Source of the DNA: Platynereis dumerilii
Taxonomy: Eukaryota; Annelida; Polychaeta; Phyllodocida; Nereididae
DNA length: 64,000 nucleotides
Reading direction: 5' to 3'
Assembly (NCBI GenBank): GCA_026936325.1
Contig: JAPTHN010000192.1
Coordinates: forward strand, 1 to 64,000
Position 1 is the first letter of the stretch. The number at the start of each line of letters is the position of its first letter. Position numbers and translations under genes: made by a program. A model generated the notes under the pieces. That model had not been told where the DNA came from. It worked only from the letters and a program-made list of their open reading frames with translations, and did not search any database. Below are positions 43,391-55,700 of this stretch, piece after piece.

Positions 43391-45604
43391 TTAATCATAG
43401 AATTTTTTAAACATGTAGGTTTTCAGGTTCTTTTTGAAACCTTCCAATGTTTTCATCATTCTACAGGCAACAGGCAATGTGTTCCAGATTTTAGGGGCTA
43501 CATGTGAGAAAGCTCGGTCTTCAAACTTATTTCTATTGCATGAAGGAGGTTCTGCTAACAGGTGTTTGTGGTTGCTTCTCAGATCATGATTTTGTTCGGT
43601 TTTGGCTTGAATCAGTTCTTGGATGTAGACTGGTGCTTGAGAATTCAAAGCCTTCCATGTGATCATCATCAGTTTGAACTGGATTCTTGCTGGAATTGGT
43701 AGCCAGTGAAGCTGTTTCCTGCTGTGACTTACACTGTCATGTTTTTTCAATCTCTCAATCAATCGAACAGCTGAGTTTTGGGCTACTTGAAGCTTACTTA
43801 ACATGCTGTTTGTTATGCCATACAATAGTCCATTGCCATAGTCAAGGTGCGGGGTAACAAGGGCGTTCACTGCAGTTTTAACAGTTTCTTTATCTAGGTT
43901 CTTTCGAAGTTTTGATATATTTCTCAAATTGAGGAAGGCATTACGGCACATCTTATTGATTTGTCGTTCCATTGTCATGTTTTTGTCAAACAGCACACCT
44001 AGATTTCTAACATGATCTGCTGTTTTAATTTCAACATTGTCAACATTGATTGAAGATACTTGAAGTTTCCGCAGCTGATTTGGTGCACCAATCAGAAGAA
44101 GCTCAGTTTTATCACCATTGTTGCATAACTTGTTATCATGCAGGAAGTCCCTGATTTCTGAAATGCATTTTTCCATTTTCCGTACAGCATGCTCTTGATT
44201 CAAAAAGGTTGGCTTGAATGAAAGAATAAGTTGTTCATCATCAGCATACTTTTGATCATTCACTTGATTTCTTTGTGCAACCTCACTTACTGGCGCAATA
44301 TAGGAGTTAAACAAGATCGGACCAAGTTTCGAACCTTGTGGTACTCCAAACTTGAGCGGAAGTTTGCTTGAGGTTGTGTCATGTATCATAACTGACTGTG
44401 ATCTCTCGGAAATATATGATTTGAACCATTTCAGAGCAGAGCTTTGTACTCCATATCGGTTTTTCAACCTGTCAAGCAAAATGTTGTGATCAATTGTGTC
44501 AAACGCAGCAGATAAGTCTAACAATACTAGCATTGTCACCTCTCCTTTGCTCATATTAAGCATTATGTCATTGTGGATTCTTGTCAAGAGGGTTTCTGTA
44601 CTATGGAACTGTTTGTACGCTGATTGTTTTTCATCATCAAGTTTGTTTCGAGTGAGGTGATCAACATATTGTTTGATTATGGCACTTTCGATAAGTTTAC
44701 CGAGAAAAGAAAGGTTTGAGACGGGACGATAATTCTTTTTGGTCAGTTCAAGGCCTGCCTTCTTCAATAGTGGTTTCACAAGTGCATGCTTCAAATCAAG
44801 AGGCATTTCTCCAAGTGTTAGTGATATATTGACAATCTTTGTCATGACTGGAAGAAATTCATCAATGCATTCAAGCAGTAGCCATGTGGGCAAGGGATCA
44901 AGTTGACAGTGCTTTACTGCCATATCAGTAACAAGTTTCTTTACTTCCATTTGTGATAAAGCTTTGAACTGACACAGCTTGTGACTAGGGTTCACTTGCG
45001 CACCAGTTGTTTTCTTTGAATAGGAGTCCAGCTTGGATCTGATTGTTTTGATCTTTTCATCGAAGTAACTGTTGAAGTCATTTGCAAGGTCTTTTTCATT
45101 GGTGTGAATTGGTAGTGGCAATTCCTGTTTTCTGTTAAGGCTGGAATTGAGAATTTTGAACATTGCTTTCGAATTCCCCTTTGTGGCTTGAATCTTAGAC
45201 TTAAGGTCATCAGACTTAAGTTGATGTAACATTTCATTGAAAGCATTCCGTTTTTCTTTGAAAATTTCCCAGTCTTTTTGAAGTCCGGTTCGCCTCCATA
45301 ATCTTTCTGCCTTTCTCTTAGCCGTTTTGAGGGGCTTTATGTCTTGATTTCTGAATGGATTGGGTTTTCGTAAAGTCACCAATTTCGTTTTCAAAGGGGC
45401 ATGTTTGTCAAAAACTTCTCGAGTTGAGTTGTAAAGAGTCACAAGGTTGTTCAAGTAGACTGATCGATCATGATGTTGTACTTTTTGGGAAAGATGTTGC
45501 TCTATGTCCTTTCTGAATTCCATTAGATTAATACTCCGAGTCTTGCGGAAGGCAATTTCCTTTTGAGGGTTTTTTCCTTTATTAACTTGAATATTGAAAA
45601 GCAC
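43391..45604 (-). CDS. LINE reverse transcriptase (737 residues, open, N-terminally incomplete)
   Basis: Target-primed reverse transcriptase of a CR1/L2-type LINE. Motifs visible: NYRPVSNL (291-298), LDLSAAFDTIDH (362-373, with the first catalytic aspartate), GVPQGSKLGPILF (420-432), YADD (453-456) and the C-terminal RAFSHVAPKIWNTLP block (about 697-711). The frame is open without stops to its natural end at 43391. The start given (45604, a GTG) is only where the open piece was counted from. The frame continues upstream through LLSDHNC, the endonuclease C-terminus, to the truncation near 45734, so it has no genuine start. The long open frame suggests a fairly young insertion. Confidence 0.93.
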   Translation of the reverse strand: MLFNIQVNKGKNPQKEIAFRKTRSINLMEFRKDIEQHLSQKVQHHDRSVYLNNLVTLYNSTREVFDKHAPLKTKLVTLRKPNPFRNQDIKPLKTAKRKAERLWRRTGLQKDWEIFKEKRNAFNEMLHQLKSDDLKSKIQATKGNSKAMFKILNSSLNRKQELPLPIHTNEKDLANDFNSYFDEKIKTIRSKLDSYSKKTTGAQVNPSHKLCQFKALSQMEVKKLVTDMAVKHCQLDPLPTWLLLECIDEFLPVMTKIVNISLTLGEMPLDLKHALVKPLLKKAGLELTKKNYRPVSNLSFLGKLIESAIIKQYVDHLTRNKLDDEKQSAYKQFHSTETLLTRIHNDIMLNMSKGEVTMLVLLDLSAAFDTIDHNILLDRLKNRYGVQSSALKWFKSYISERSQSVMIHDTTSSKLPLKFGVPQGSKLGPILFNSYIAPVSEVAQRNQVNDQKYADDEQLILSFKPTFLNQEHAVRKMEKCISEIRDFLHDNKLCNNGDKTELLLIGAPNQLRKLQVSSINVDNVEIKTADHVRNLGVLFDKNMTMERQINKMCRNAFLNLRNISKLRKNLDKETVKTAVNALVTPHLDYGNGLLYGITNSMLSKLQVAQNSAVRLIERLKKHDSVSHSRKQLHWLPIPARIQFKLMMITWKALNSQAPVYIQELIQAKTEQNHDLRSNHKHLLAEPPSCNRNKFEDRAFSHVAPKIWNTLPVACRMMKTLEGFKKNLKTYMFKKFYD

Positions 45605-45734
45605 ACAATTGTGGTCTGAGAGCAGATCACTGACAACACAGTCTGTCAGAGATGTGGTTGTGCTTGTTATAACAAGATCAAGTATGTTTCCATCCTTGTG
45701 TATATAGGTGAAATGTGTAACAAATTTCGTCCAT

Positions 45735-46128
45735 GGAAAGCCAACAAAATTCCCTACTTAGTCAGACCAAACTCAATATGCCTAGCCATTTTTGAAACCA
45801 CCTTTAAACCAGTCCAAGAGAAAGAAGCATGATTTTTTTTTGTTGAAAAATGTGCGATTTTTCAACTTTCAACATTGCTGGCTGAGTATTCAGAACCATT
45901 GCGCCAAAATGAAACCATATAGGTTGGAAAGCCAACAAAATTCCCTACTTAGTCAGACCAAACTCAATATGCCTAGCCATTTTTGAAACCACCTTTAAGC
46001 CAGTCCAAGAGAAAGAAGCATGATTTTTTTGTTGAAAAATGTGCGATTTTTCAACTTTCAACATTGCTGGCTGAGTATTCGGAACCATTGCGCCAAAATG
46101 AAACCATATAGGTTGGAAAGCCAACAAA
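45735..46128 (-). repeat. Array A-type satellite monomers at the left edge of array B
   Basis: About two monomers on the minus strand with array A diagnostics (CATTGCGCCAAAATG, AACATTGCTGGCTG, CTACTTAGTCAGACC). From about 46128 the sequence changes to array B diagnostics (CCCACTTAGTGAG, then ACTAGGCCAAAATG and AACATTGAGGGCTG). Confidence 0.88.
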
Positions 46129-48136
46129 ATTCCCCACTTAGTGAGGCCAAACTCAATATATATGCCTAGCCATTTTTGAAACCACCTTTAAGCCAGTCCA
46201 AACAAAAAGGTACATGAATTTTTTGGTTAAAAAATGTGCGATTCTGTAGCTTTCAACATTGAGGGCTGAGTATTCATAACCACTAGGCCAAAATGAAACC
46301 ATATAGGTTGGAAAGGCAACAAAATTCCCCACTTAGTGAGACCAAACTCAATATGCCTAGCCATTTCTGAAACCACCTTTAAGCCAGTCCAAACAAAAAA
46401 TTATATGCATTTTTTGGTTAAAAAATGTACGATTTTGTAGCTTTCAACATTGAGGGCTGCGTATTCAGAACCACTAGGCCAAAATGAAACAATATAGGTT
46501 GGAAAGCCAACAAAATTCCACACTTAGTGAGAGAGAACTCAATATGCCTAGCCATTTTTGAAACCACCTTTAAGCCAGTCCAAACAAAAAGGTACATGCA
46601 ATTTTTGGTTAAAAAATGTGCGATTTTGTAGCTTTCAACATTGAGGGCTGAGTATTCACAACCACTAGGCCAAAATGAAACCATATAGGTCGGAAAGCCA
46701 ACAAAATTCCCCACTTAGTGAGACCAAACTCAATATGCCTAGCCATTTTTGAAACCACCTTTAAGCCAGTCCAAACAAAAAGGTACATGCATTTTTTGGT
46801 TAAAAAATGTGCGATTTTGTAGCTTTCAACATTGAGGGCTGAGTATTCAGAACAACTAGGCCAAAATGAAACAATATAGGTTGGAAAGGCAATAAAATTC
46901 TCCACTTAGTGAGAGCAAACTCAATATGCCTAGCCATTTTTGAAACCACCTTTAAGCCAGTCCAAACAAAAAGGTGCCGGCATTTTTTGGTTAAAAAATG
47001 TGCGATTTTGTAGCTTTCAACATTGAGGGCTGAGTATTCAGAACCACTAGGCCAAAATGAAACCATATAGGTTGTAAAGCCAACAAAATTCCCCACTTAG
47101 TGAGACCAAACTCAATATGCCTAGCCATTTCTGAAACCACCTTTAAGCCAGTCCAAGCAAAAAATTACATGCATTTTTTGGTTAAAAAATGTGCGATTCT
47201 GTAGCTTTCAACATTGAGGGCTGAGTATTCAGAGACACTAGGCCAAAATGAAACCATATAGGTTGGAAAGGCAATAAAATTCCCCACTTAGTGAGACCAA
47301 ACTAAATATGCCTAGCCATTTTTGAAACCACCTTTAAGCCAGTCCAAACAAAAAGGTGCAGGCATTTTTTGGTTAAAAAATGTGCGATTTTGTAGCTTTC
47401 AACATTGAGGGCTGAGTATTCAGAACCACTAGGCCAAAATGAAACCATATAGGTTGTAAAGCCAACAAAATTCCCCACTTAGTGAGACCAAACTCAATAT
47501 GCCTAGCCATTTTTGAAACCACCTTTAAGCCAGTCCAAACAAAAAGGTACATGCATTTTTTGGTTAAAAAATGTGCGATTTTGTAGCTTTCAACATTGAG
47601 GGCTGAGTATTCAGAACAACTAGGCCAAAATGAAACCATATAGGTTGGAAAGCCAACAAAATTTCCCACTTAGTGAGACCAAACTCAATATGCCTAGCCA
47701 TTTTTGAAACCACCTTTAAGCCAGTCCAAACAAAAAGGTACATGCATTTTTTGGTTAAAAAATGTGCGATTTTGTAGCTTTCAACATTGAGGGCTGAGTA
47801 TTCAGAACAACTAGGCCAAAATGAAACAATATAGGTTGGAAAGGCAATAAAATTCCCCACTTAGTGAGAGCAAACTCAATATGCCTAGCCATTTTTGAAA
47901 CCACCTTTAAGCCAGTCCAAACAAAAAGGTACATGCATTTTTTGGTTAAAAAATGTGCGATTTTGTAGCTTTCAACATTGAGGGCTGAGTATTCAGAACC
48001 ACTAGGCCAAAATGAAACCATATAGGTTGTAAAGCCAACAAAATTCCCCACTTAGTGAGATCAAACTCAATATGCCTAGCCATTTCTGAAACCACCTTTA
48101 AGCCAGTCCAAACAAAAAATTACATGCATTTTTTGG

Positions 48137-51100
48137 TTAAAAAATGTGCGATTTTGTAGCTTTCAACATTGAGGGCTGAGTATTCAGAACCACTAGGCCA
48201 AAATGAAACCATATAGGTTGGAAAGGCAACAAAATTCCACACTTAGTGAGAGAGAACTCAATATGCCTAGCCATTTTTGAAACCACCTTTAAGCCAGTCC
48301 AAACAAAAAGGTACATGCATTTTTTGGTTAAAAAATGTGCGATTCTGTAGCTTTCAACATTGAGGGCTGAGTATTCAGAACCACTAGGCCAAAATGAAAC
48401 CATATAGGTTGAAAGCCAACAAAATTCCCCACTTAGTGAGACCAAACTCAATATGCCTAGCCATTTTTGAAACCACCTTTAAGCCAGTCCAAACAAAAAG
48501 GTACATGCATCTTTTGGTTAAAAAATGTGCGATTTTGTAGCTTTCAACATTGAGGGCTGAGTATTCAGACACTAGGCCAAAATGAAACCATATAGGTTGG
48601 AAAGCAACAAAATTCCCCACTTAGTGAGACCAAACTCAATATGCCTAGCCATTTTTGAAACCACCTTTAAGCCAGTCCAAACAAAAAGGTGCCGGCAATT
48701 TTTGGTTAAAAAATGTGCGATTTTGTAGCTTTCAACATTGAGGGCTGAGTATTCAGAACCACTAGGCCAAAATGAAACCATATAGGTCGGAAAGCCAACA
48801 AAATTCCCCACTTAGTGAGACCAAACTCAATATGCCTAGCCATTTTTGAAACCACCTTTAAGCCAGTCCAAACAAAAAGGTACATGCATTTTTTGGTTAA
48901 AAAATGTGCAATTTTGTAGCTTTCAACATTGAGGGCTGAGTATTCAGAACAACTAGGCCAAAATGAAACCATATAGGTTGGAAATGCAATAAAATTCCCC
49001 ACTTAGTGAGACCAAACTTAATATGCCTAGCCATTTTTGAAACCACCTTTAAGCCAGTCCAAACAAAAAGGTGCAGCATTTTTGGTTAAAAAATGTGCGA
49101 TTTTGTAGCTTTCAACATTGAGGGCTGAGTATTCAGAACCACTAGGCCAAAATGAAACCATATAGGTTGGAAAGCCAACAAAATTCCCCACTTAGTGAGA
49201 CCAAACTCAATATGCCTAGCCATTTTTGAAACCACCTTTAAGCCAGTCCAAACAAAAAGGTACATGCATTTTTTGTTAAAAAATGTGCGATTTTGTAGCT
49301 TTCAACATTGAGGGCTGAGTATTCAGAACAACTAGGCCAAAATGAAACCATATAGGTTGGAAAGCCAACAAAATTCCCCACTTAGTGAGACCAAACTCAA
49401 TATGCCTAGCCATTTTTGAAACCACCTTTAAGCCAGTCCAAACAAAAAGGTGCCGGCATTTTTTGGTTAAAAAATGTGCGATTTTGTAGCTTTCAACATT
49501 GAGGGCTGAGTATTCAGAACCACTAGGCCAAAATGAAACCATATAGGTTGGAAAGGCAATAAAATTCCCCACTTAGTGAGACCAAACTCAATATGCCTAG
49601 CCTTTTTTGAAACCACCTTTAAGCCAGTCCAAACAAAAAGGTACATGATTTTTTTTGGTTAAAAAAATGTGCGATTCTGTAGCTTTCAACATTGAGGGCT
49701 GAGTATTCAGAACCACTAGGCCAAAATGAAACCATATAGGTTGGAAAGCCAACAAAATTCCCCACTTAGTGAGACCAAACTCAATATGCCTAGCCATTTT
49801 CTGAAACCACCTTTAAGCCAGTCCAAACAAAAAATTATATGCATTTTTTGGTTAAAAAATGTGCGATTTTGTAGCTTTCAACATTGAGGGCTGAGTATTC
49901 AGAACCACTAGGCCAAAATGAAACCATATAGGTTGGAAAGCCAACAAAATTCCCCACTTAGTGAGACCAAACTCAATATGCCTAGCCATTTCTGAAACCA
50001 CCTTTAAGCCAGTCCAAACAAAAAATTATATGCATTTTTTGGTTAAAAAATGTGCGATTTTGTAGCTTTCAACATTGAGGGCTGAGTATTCAGAACCACT
50101 AGGCCAAAATGAATCCATATAGGTTGGAAAGCCAACAAAATTCCCCACTTAGTGAGAGCAAACTCAATATGCCTAGCCATTTCTGAAACCACCTTTAAGC
50201 CAGTCCAAACAAAAGGTACATGCATTTTTTGGTTAAAAAATGTGCGATTTTGTAGCTTTCAACATTGAGGGCTGAGTATTCAGAACCACTAGGCCAAAAT
50301 GAAACCATATAGGTTGTAAAGCCAACAAAATTCCCCACTTAGTGAGACCAAACTCAATATGCCTAGCCATTTCTGAAACCACCTTTAAGCCAGTCTAAAC
50401 AAAAAATTACATGCATTTTTTGGTTAAAAAATGTGCGATTTTGTAGCTTTCAACATTGAGGGCTGAGTATTCAGAACCACTAGGCCAAAATGAAACCATA
50501 TAGGTTGGAAAGGCAACAAAATTCCACACTTAGTGAGAGAGAACTCAATATGCCTAGCCATTTTTGAAACCACCTTTAAGCCAGTCCAAACAAAAAGGTA
50601 CATGCATTTTTTGGTTAAAAAATGTGCGATTCTGTAGCTTTCAACATTGAGGGCTGAGTATTCAGAACCACTAGGCCAAAATGAAACCATATAGGTTGGA
50701 AAGCCAACAAAATTCCCCACTTAGTGAGACCAAACTCAATATGCCTAGCCATTTTTGAAACCACCTTTAAGCCAGTCCAAACAAAAAGGTACATGCATCT
50801 TTTGGTTAAAAAATGTGCGATTTTGTAGCTTTCAACATTGAGGGCTGAGTATTCAGAGACACTAGGCCAAAATGAAACAATATAGGTTGGAAAGCAACAA
50901 AATTCCCCACTTAGTGAGACCAAACTCAATATGCCTAGCCATTTTTCAAACCACCTTTAAGCCAGTCCAAACAAAAAGGTGCAGGCAATTTTTGGTTAAA
51001 AAATGTGCGATTTTGTAGCTTTCAACATTGAGGGCTGAGTATTCAGAACCACTAGGCCAAAATGAAACCATATAGGTCGGAAAGCCAACAAAATTCCCCA

Positions 51101-52711
51101 CTTAGTGAGACCAAACTCAATATGCCTAGCCATTTTTTAAACCACCTTTAAGCCAGTCCAAAACAAAATTCCCCACTTAGTGAGACCAAACTCAATATGC
51201 CTAGCCATTTTTGAAACCACCTTTAAGCCAGTCCAAACAAAAAGGTACATGCATTTTTTGGTTAAAAAATGTGCGATTTTGTAGCTTTCAACATTGAGGG
51301 CTGAGTATTCAGAACAACTAGGCCAAAATGAAACCATATAGGTTGGAAAGGCAATAAAATTCCCCACTTAGTGAGACCAAACTCAATATGCCTAGCCATT
51401 TTTGAAACCACCTTTAAGCCAGTCCAAACATAAAAGTGTATGAATTTTTTGGTTAAAAAATGTGCGATTCTGTAGCTTTCAACATTGAGGGCTGAGTATT
51501 CAGAACCACTAGGCCAAAATGAAACCATATAGGTTGGAAAGCCAACAAAATTCCCCACTTAGTGAGACCAAACTCAATATGCCTAGCCATTTCTGAAACC
51601 ACCTTTAAGCCAGTCCAAACAAAAAATTACATGCATTTTTTGGTTAAAAAATGTGCGATTTTGTAGCTTTCAACATTGAGGGCTGAGTATTCAGAACCAC
51701 TAGGCCAAAATGAAACCATATAGGTTGGAAAGGCAACAAAATTCCACACTTAGTGAGAGAGAACTCAATATGCCTAGCCATTTTTGAAACCACCTTTAAG
51801 CCAGTCCAAACAAAAAGGTACATGCATTTTTTGGTTAAAAAATGTGCGATTCTGTAGCTTTCAACATTAAGGGCTGAGTATTCAGAACCACTAGGCCAAA
51901 ATGAAACCATATAGGTTGGAAAGCCAACAAAATTCCCCACTTAGTGAGACCAAACTCAATATGCCTAGCCATTTTTGAAACCACCTTTAAGCCAGTCCAA
52001 ACAAAAAGGTACATGCATCTTTTGGTTAAAAAATGTGCGATTTTGTAGCTTTCAACATTGAGGGCTGAGTATTCAGAGACACTAGGCCAAAATGAAACAA
52101 TATAGGTTGGAAAGCAACAAAATTCCCCACTTAGTGAGACCAAACTCAATATGCCTAGCCATTTTTGAAACCACCTTTAAGCCAGTCCAAACAAAAAGGT
52201 GCGGCAATTTTTGGTTAAAAAATGTGCGATTTTGTAGCTTTCAACATTGAGGGCTGAGTATTCAGAACCACTAGGCCAAAATGAAACCATATAGGTCGGA
52301 AAGCCAACAAAATTCCCCACTTAGTGAGACCAAACTCAATATGCCTAGCCATTTTTGAAACCACCTTTAAGCCAGTCCAAACAAAAAGGTACATGCATTT
52401 TTGGTTAAAAAATGTGCAATTTTGTAGCTTTCAACATTGAGGGCTGAGTATTCAGAACAACTAGGCCAAAATGAAACCATATAGGTTGGAAATGCAATAA
52501 AATTCCCCACTTAGTGAGACTAAACTCAATATGCCTAGCCATTTTTGAAACCACCTTTAAGCCAGTCCAAACAAAAAGGTGCAGGCATTTTTTGGTTAAA
52601 AAATGTGCGATTTTGTAGCTTTCAACATTGAGGGCTGAGTATTCAGAACAACTAGGCCAAAATGAAACCATATAGGTTGGAAAGCCAACAAAATTCCCCA
52701 CTTAGTGAGAC
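48137..52711 (-). repeat. Higher-order repeats in array B (11-12 monomers)
   Basis: The monomer with TCCACACTTAGTGAGAGAGA is found near 46514, 48236, 50523, 51743, 54228, 55375, 56328, 57655 and 59752. The runs 48137-50424 and 55268-57556 repeat the same series at 2287-2288 bases (12 monomers). 54313-56410, 54695-56792 and 57556-59652 repeat at about 2097 (11 monomers). Exact block limits would need a full monomer alignment; the region given here is one well-marked example. Confidence 0.65.
51130..51215 (-). repeat. Truncated satellite monomer (about 74 bp)
   Basis: At about 51160 AGTCCAAAACAAAATTCCCC joins the CAGTCCAAAC part of one monomer to the CAACAAAATTCCCC part of another, losing about 117 bases across the shared AAACAAAA. 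This breaks the 191-base register and explains the odd 1220-base spacing between neighbouring block markers. Confidence 0.85.
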
Positions 52712-55700
52712 CAAACTCAATATGCCTAGCCATTTTTGAAACCACCTTTAAGCCAGTCCAAACAAAAAGGTACATGCATCTTTTGGTTAAAAAATGTGCG
52801 ATTTTGTAGCTTTCAACATTGAGGGCTGAGTATTCAGAGACACTAGGCCAAAATGAAACCATATAGGTTGGAAAGCCAACAAAATTCCCCACTTAGTGAG
52901 ACCAAACTCAATATGCCTAGCCATTTTTGAAACCACCTTTAAGCCAGTCCAAACAAAAAGGTGCCGGCAATTTTTGGTTAAAAAATGTGCGATTTTGTAG
53001 CTTTCAACATTGAGGGCTGAGTATTCAGAACCACTAGGCCAAAATGAAACCATATAGGTCGGAAAGCCAACAAAATTCCCCACTTAGTGAGACCAAACTC
53101 AATATGCCTAGCCATTTTTGAAACCACCTTTAAGCCAGTCCAAACAAAAAGGTACATGCATTTTTTGGTTAAAAAATGTGCAATTTTGTAGCTTTCAACA
53201 TTGAGGGCTGAGTATTCAGAACAACTAGGCCAAAATGAAACCATATAGGTTGGAAATGCAATAAAATTCCCCACTTAGTGAGACCAAACTTAATATGCCT
53301 AGCCATTTTTGAAACCACCTTTAAGCCAGTCCAAACAAAAAGGTGCCGGCATTTTTTGGTTAAAAATGTGCGATTTTGTAGCTTTCAACATTGAGGGCTG
53401 AGTATTCAGAACCACTAGGCCAAAATGAAACCATATAGGTTGGAAAGCCAACAAAATTCCCCACTTAGTGAGACCAAACTCAATATGCCTAGCCATTTTT
53501 GAAACCACCTTTAAGCCAGTCCAAACAAAAAGGTACATGCATTTTTTGGTTAAAAAATGTGCGATTTTGTAGCTTTCAACATTGAGGGCTGAGTATTCAG
53601 AACAACTAGGCCAAAATGAAACCATATAGGTTGGAAAGGCAATAAAATTCCCCACTTAATGAGACCAAACTCAATATGCCTAGCCATTTTTGAAACCACC
53701 TTTAAGCCAGTCCAAACAAAAAGGTACATGAATTTTTTGGTTAAAAAATGTGCGATTCTGTAGCTTTCAACATTGAGGGCTGAGTATTCAGAACCACTAG
53801 GCCAAAATGAAACCATATAGGTTGGAAAGCCAACAAAATTCCCCACTTAGTGAGACCAAACTCAATATGCCTAGCCATTTCTGAAACCACCTTTAAGCCA
53901 GTCCAAACAAAAAATTATATGCATTTTTTGGTTAAAAAATGTGCGATTTTGTAGCTTTCAACATTGAGGGCTGAGTATTCAGAACCACTAGGCCAGAATG
54001 AAACCATATAGGTTGGAAAGCAACAAAATTCCCCACTTAGTGAGACCAAACTCAATATGCCTAGCCATTTCTGAAACCACCTTTAAGCCAGTCCAAACAA
54101 AAAATTATATGCATTTTTTGGTTAAAAAATGTGCGATTTTGTAGCTTTCAACATTGAGGGCTGAGTATTCAGAACCACTAGGCCAAAATGAAACCATATA
54201 GGTTGGAAAGCCAACAAAATTCCACACTTAGTGAGAGAGAACTCAATATGCCTAGCCATTTTTGAAACCACCTTTAAGCCAGTCCAAACAAAAAGGTACA
54301 TGCATTTTTTGGTTAAAAAATGTGCGATTCTGTAGCTTTCAACATTGAGGGCTGAGTATTCAGAACAACTAGGCCAAAATGAAACCATATAGGTTGGAAA
54401 GCCAACAAAAATCCCCACTTAGTGAGACCAAACTCAATATGCCTAGCCATTTCTGAAACCACCTTTAAGCCACTCCAAACAAAAAGGTGCAGGCATTTTT
54501 TGGTTAAAAAATGTGCGATTTTGTAGCTTTCAACATTGAGGGCTGAATATTCAGAACCACTAGGCCAAAATGAAACCATATAGGTTGGAAAGGCAACAAA
54601 ATTCCCCACTTAGTGAGACCAAACTCAATATGCCTAGCCATTTCTGAAACCACCTTTAAGCCAGTCCAAACAAAAAATTATATGCATTTTTTGGTTAAAA
54701 AATGTGCGATTTTGTAGCTTTCAACATTGAGGGCTGAGTATTCAGAACCACTAGGCCAAAATGAATCCATATAGGTTGGAAAGCCAACAAAATTCCCCAC
54801 TTAGTGAGACCAAACTCAATATGCCTAGCCATTTTTGAAACCACCTTTAAGCCAGTCCAAACAAAAAGGTACATGCATTTTTTGGTTAAAAAATGTGCGA
54901 TTTTGTAGCTTTCAACATTGAGGGCTGAGTATTCAGAACCACTAGGCCAAAATGAAACCATATAGGTCGGAAAGCCAACAAAATTCCCCACTTAGTGAGA
55001 CCAAACTCAATATGCCTAGCCATTTTTGAAACCACCTTTAAGCCAGTCCAAACAAAAAGGTACATGCATTTTTTGGTTAAAAAATGTGCGATTTTGTAGC
55101 TTTCAACATTGAGGGCTGAGTATTCAGAACCACTAGGCCAAAATGAAACCATATAGGTTGTAAAGCCAACAAAATTCCCCACTTAGTGAGATCAAACTCA
55201 ATATGCCTAGCCATTTCTGAAACCACCTTTAAGCCAGTCCAAACAAAAAATTACATGCATTTTTTGGTTAAAAAATGTGCGATTTTGTAGCTTTCAACAT
55301 TGAGGGCTGAGTATTCAGAACCACTAGGCCAAAATGAAACCATATAGGTTGGAAAGGCAACAAAATTCCACACTTAGTGAGAGAGAACTCAATATGCCTA
55401 GCCATTTTTGAAACCACCTTTAAGCCAGTCCAAACAAAAAGGTACATGCATTTTTTGGTTAAAAAATGTGCGATTCTGTAGCTTTCAACATTGAGGGCTG
55501 AGTATTCAGAACCACTAGGCCAAAATGAAACCATATAGGTTGGAAAGCCAACAAAATTCTCCACTTAGTGAGAGCAAACTCAATATGCCTAGCCATTTTT
55601 GAAACCACCTTTAAGCCAGTCCAAACAAAAAGGTACATGCATCTTTTGGTTAAAAAATGTGCGATTTTGTAGCTTTCAACATTGAGGGCTGAGTATTCAG

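Larger units (their letters stand above)
43320..45734 (-). mobile_element. CR1/L2-group LINE, copy 2, 5'-truncated
   Basis: Runs from a point near the end of the endonuclease (HKDGNILDLVIT, about 45705) through the whole reverse transcriptase to a short 3' UTR with a hairpin and a TTATTA-type tail. The 5' end is cut at about 45734, where satellite begins. The 5' flank is satellite and the 3' flank is the ACCTTCAGCGAA element, so no target duplication can be recognised. The truncation is typical of LINE insertion, or it was cut later by satellite growth. Confidence 0.92.
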
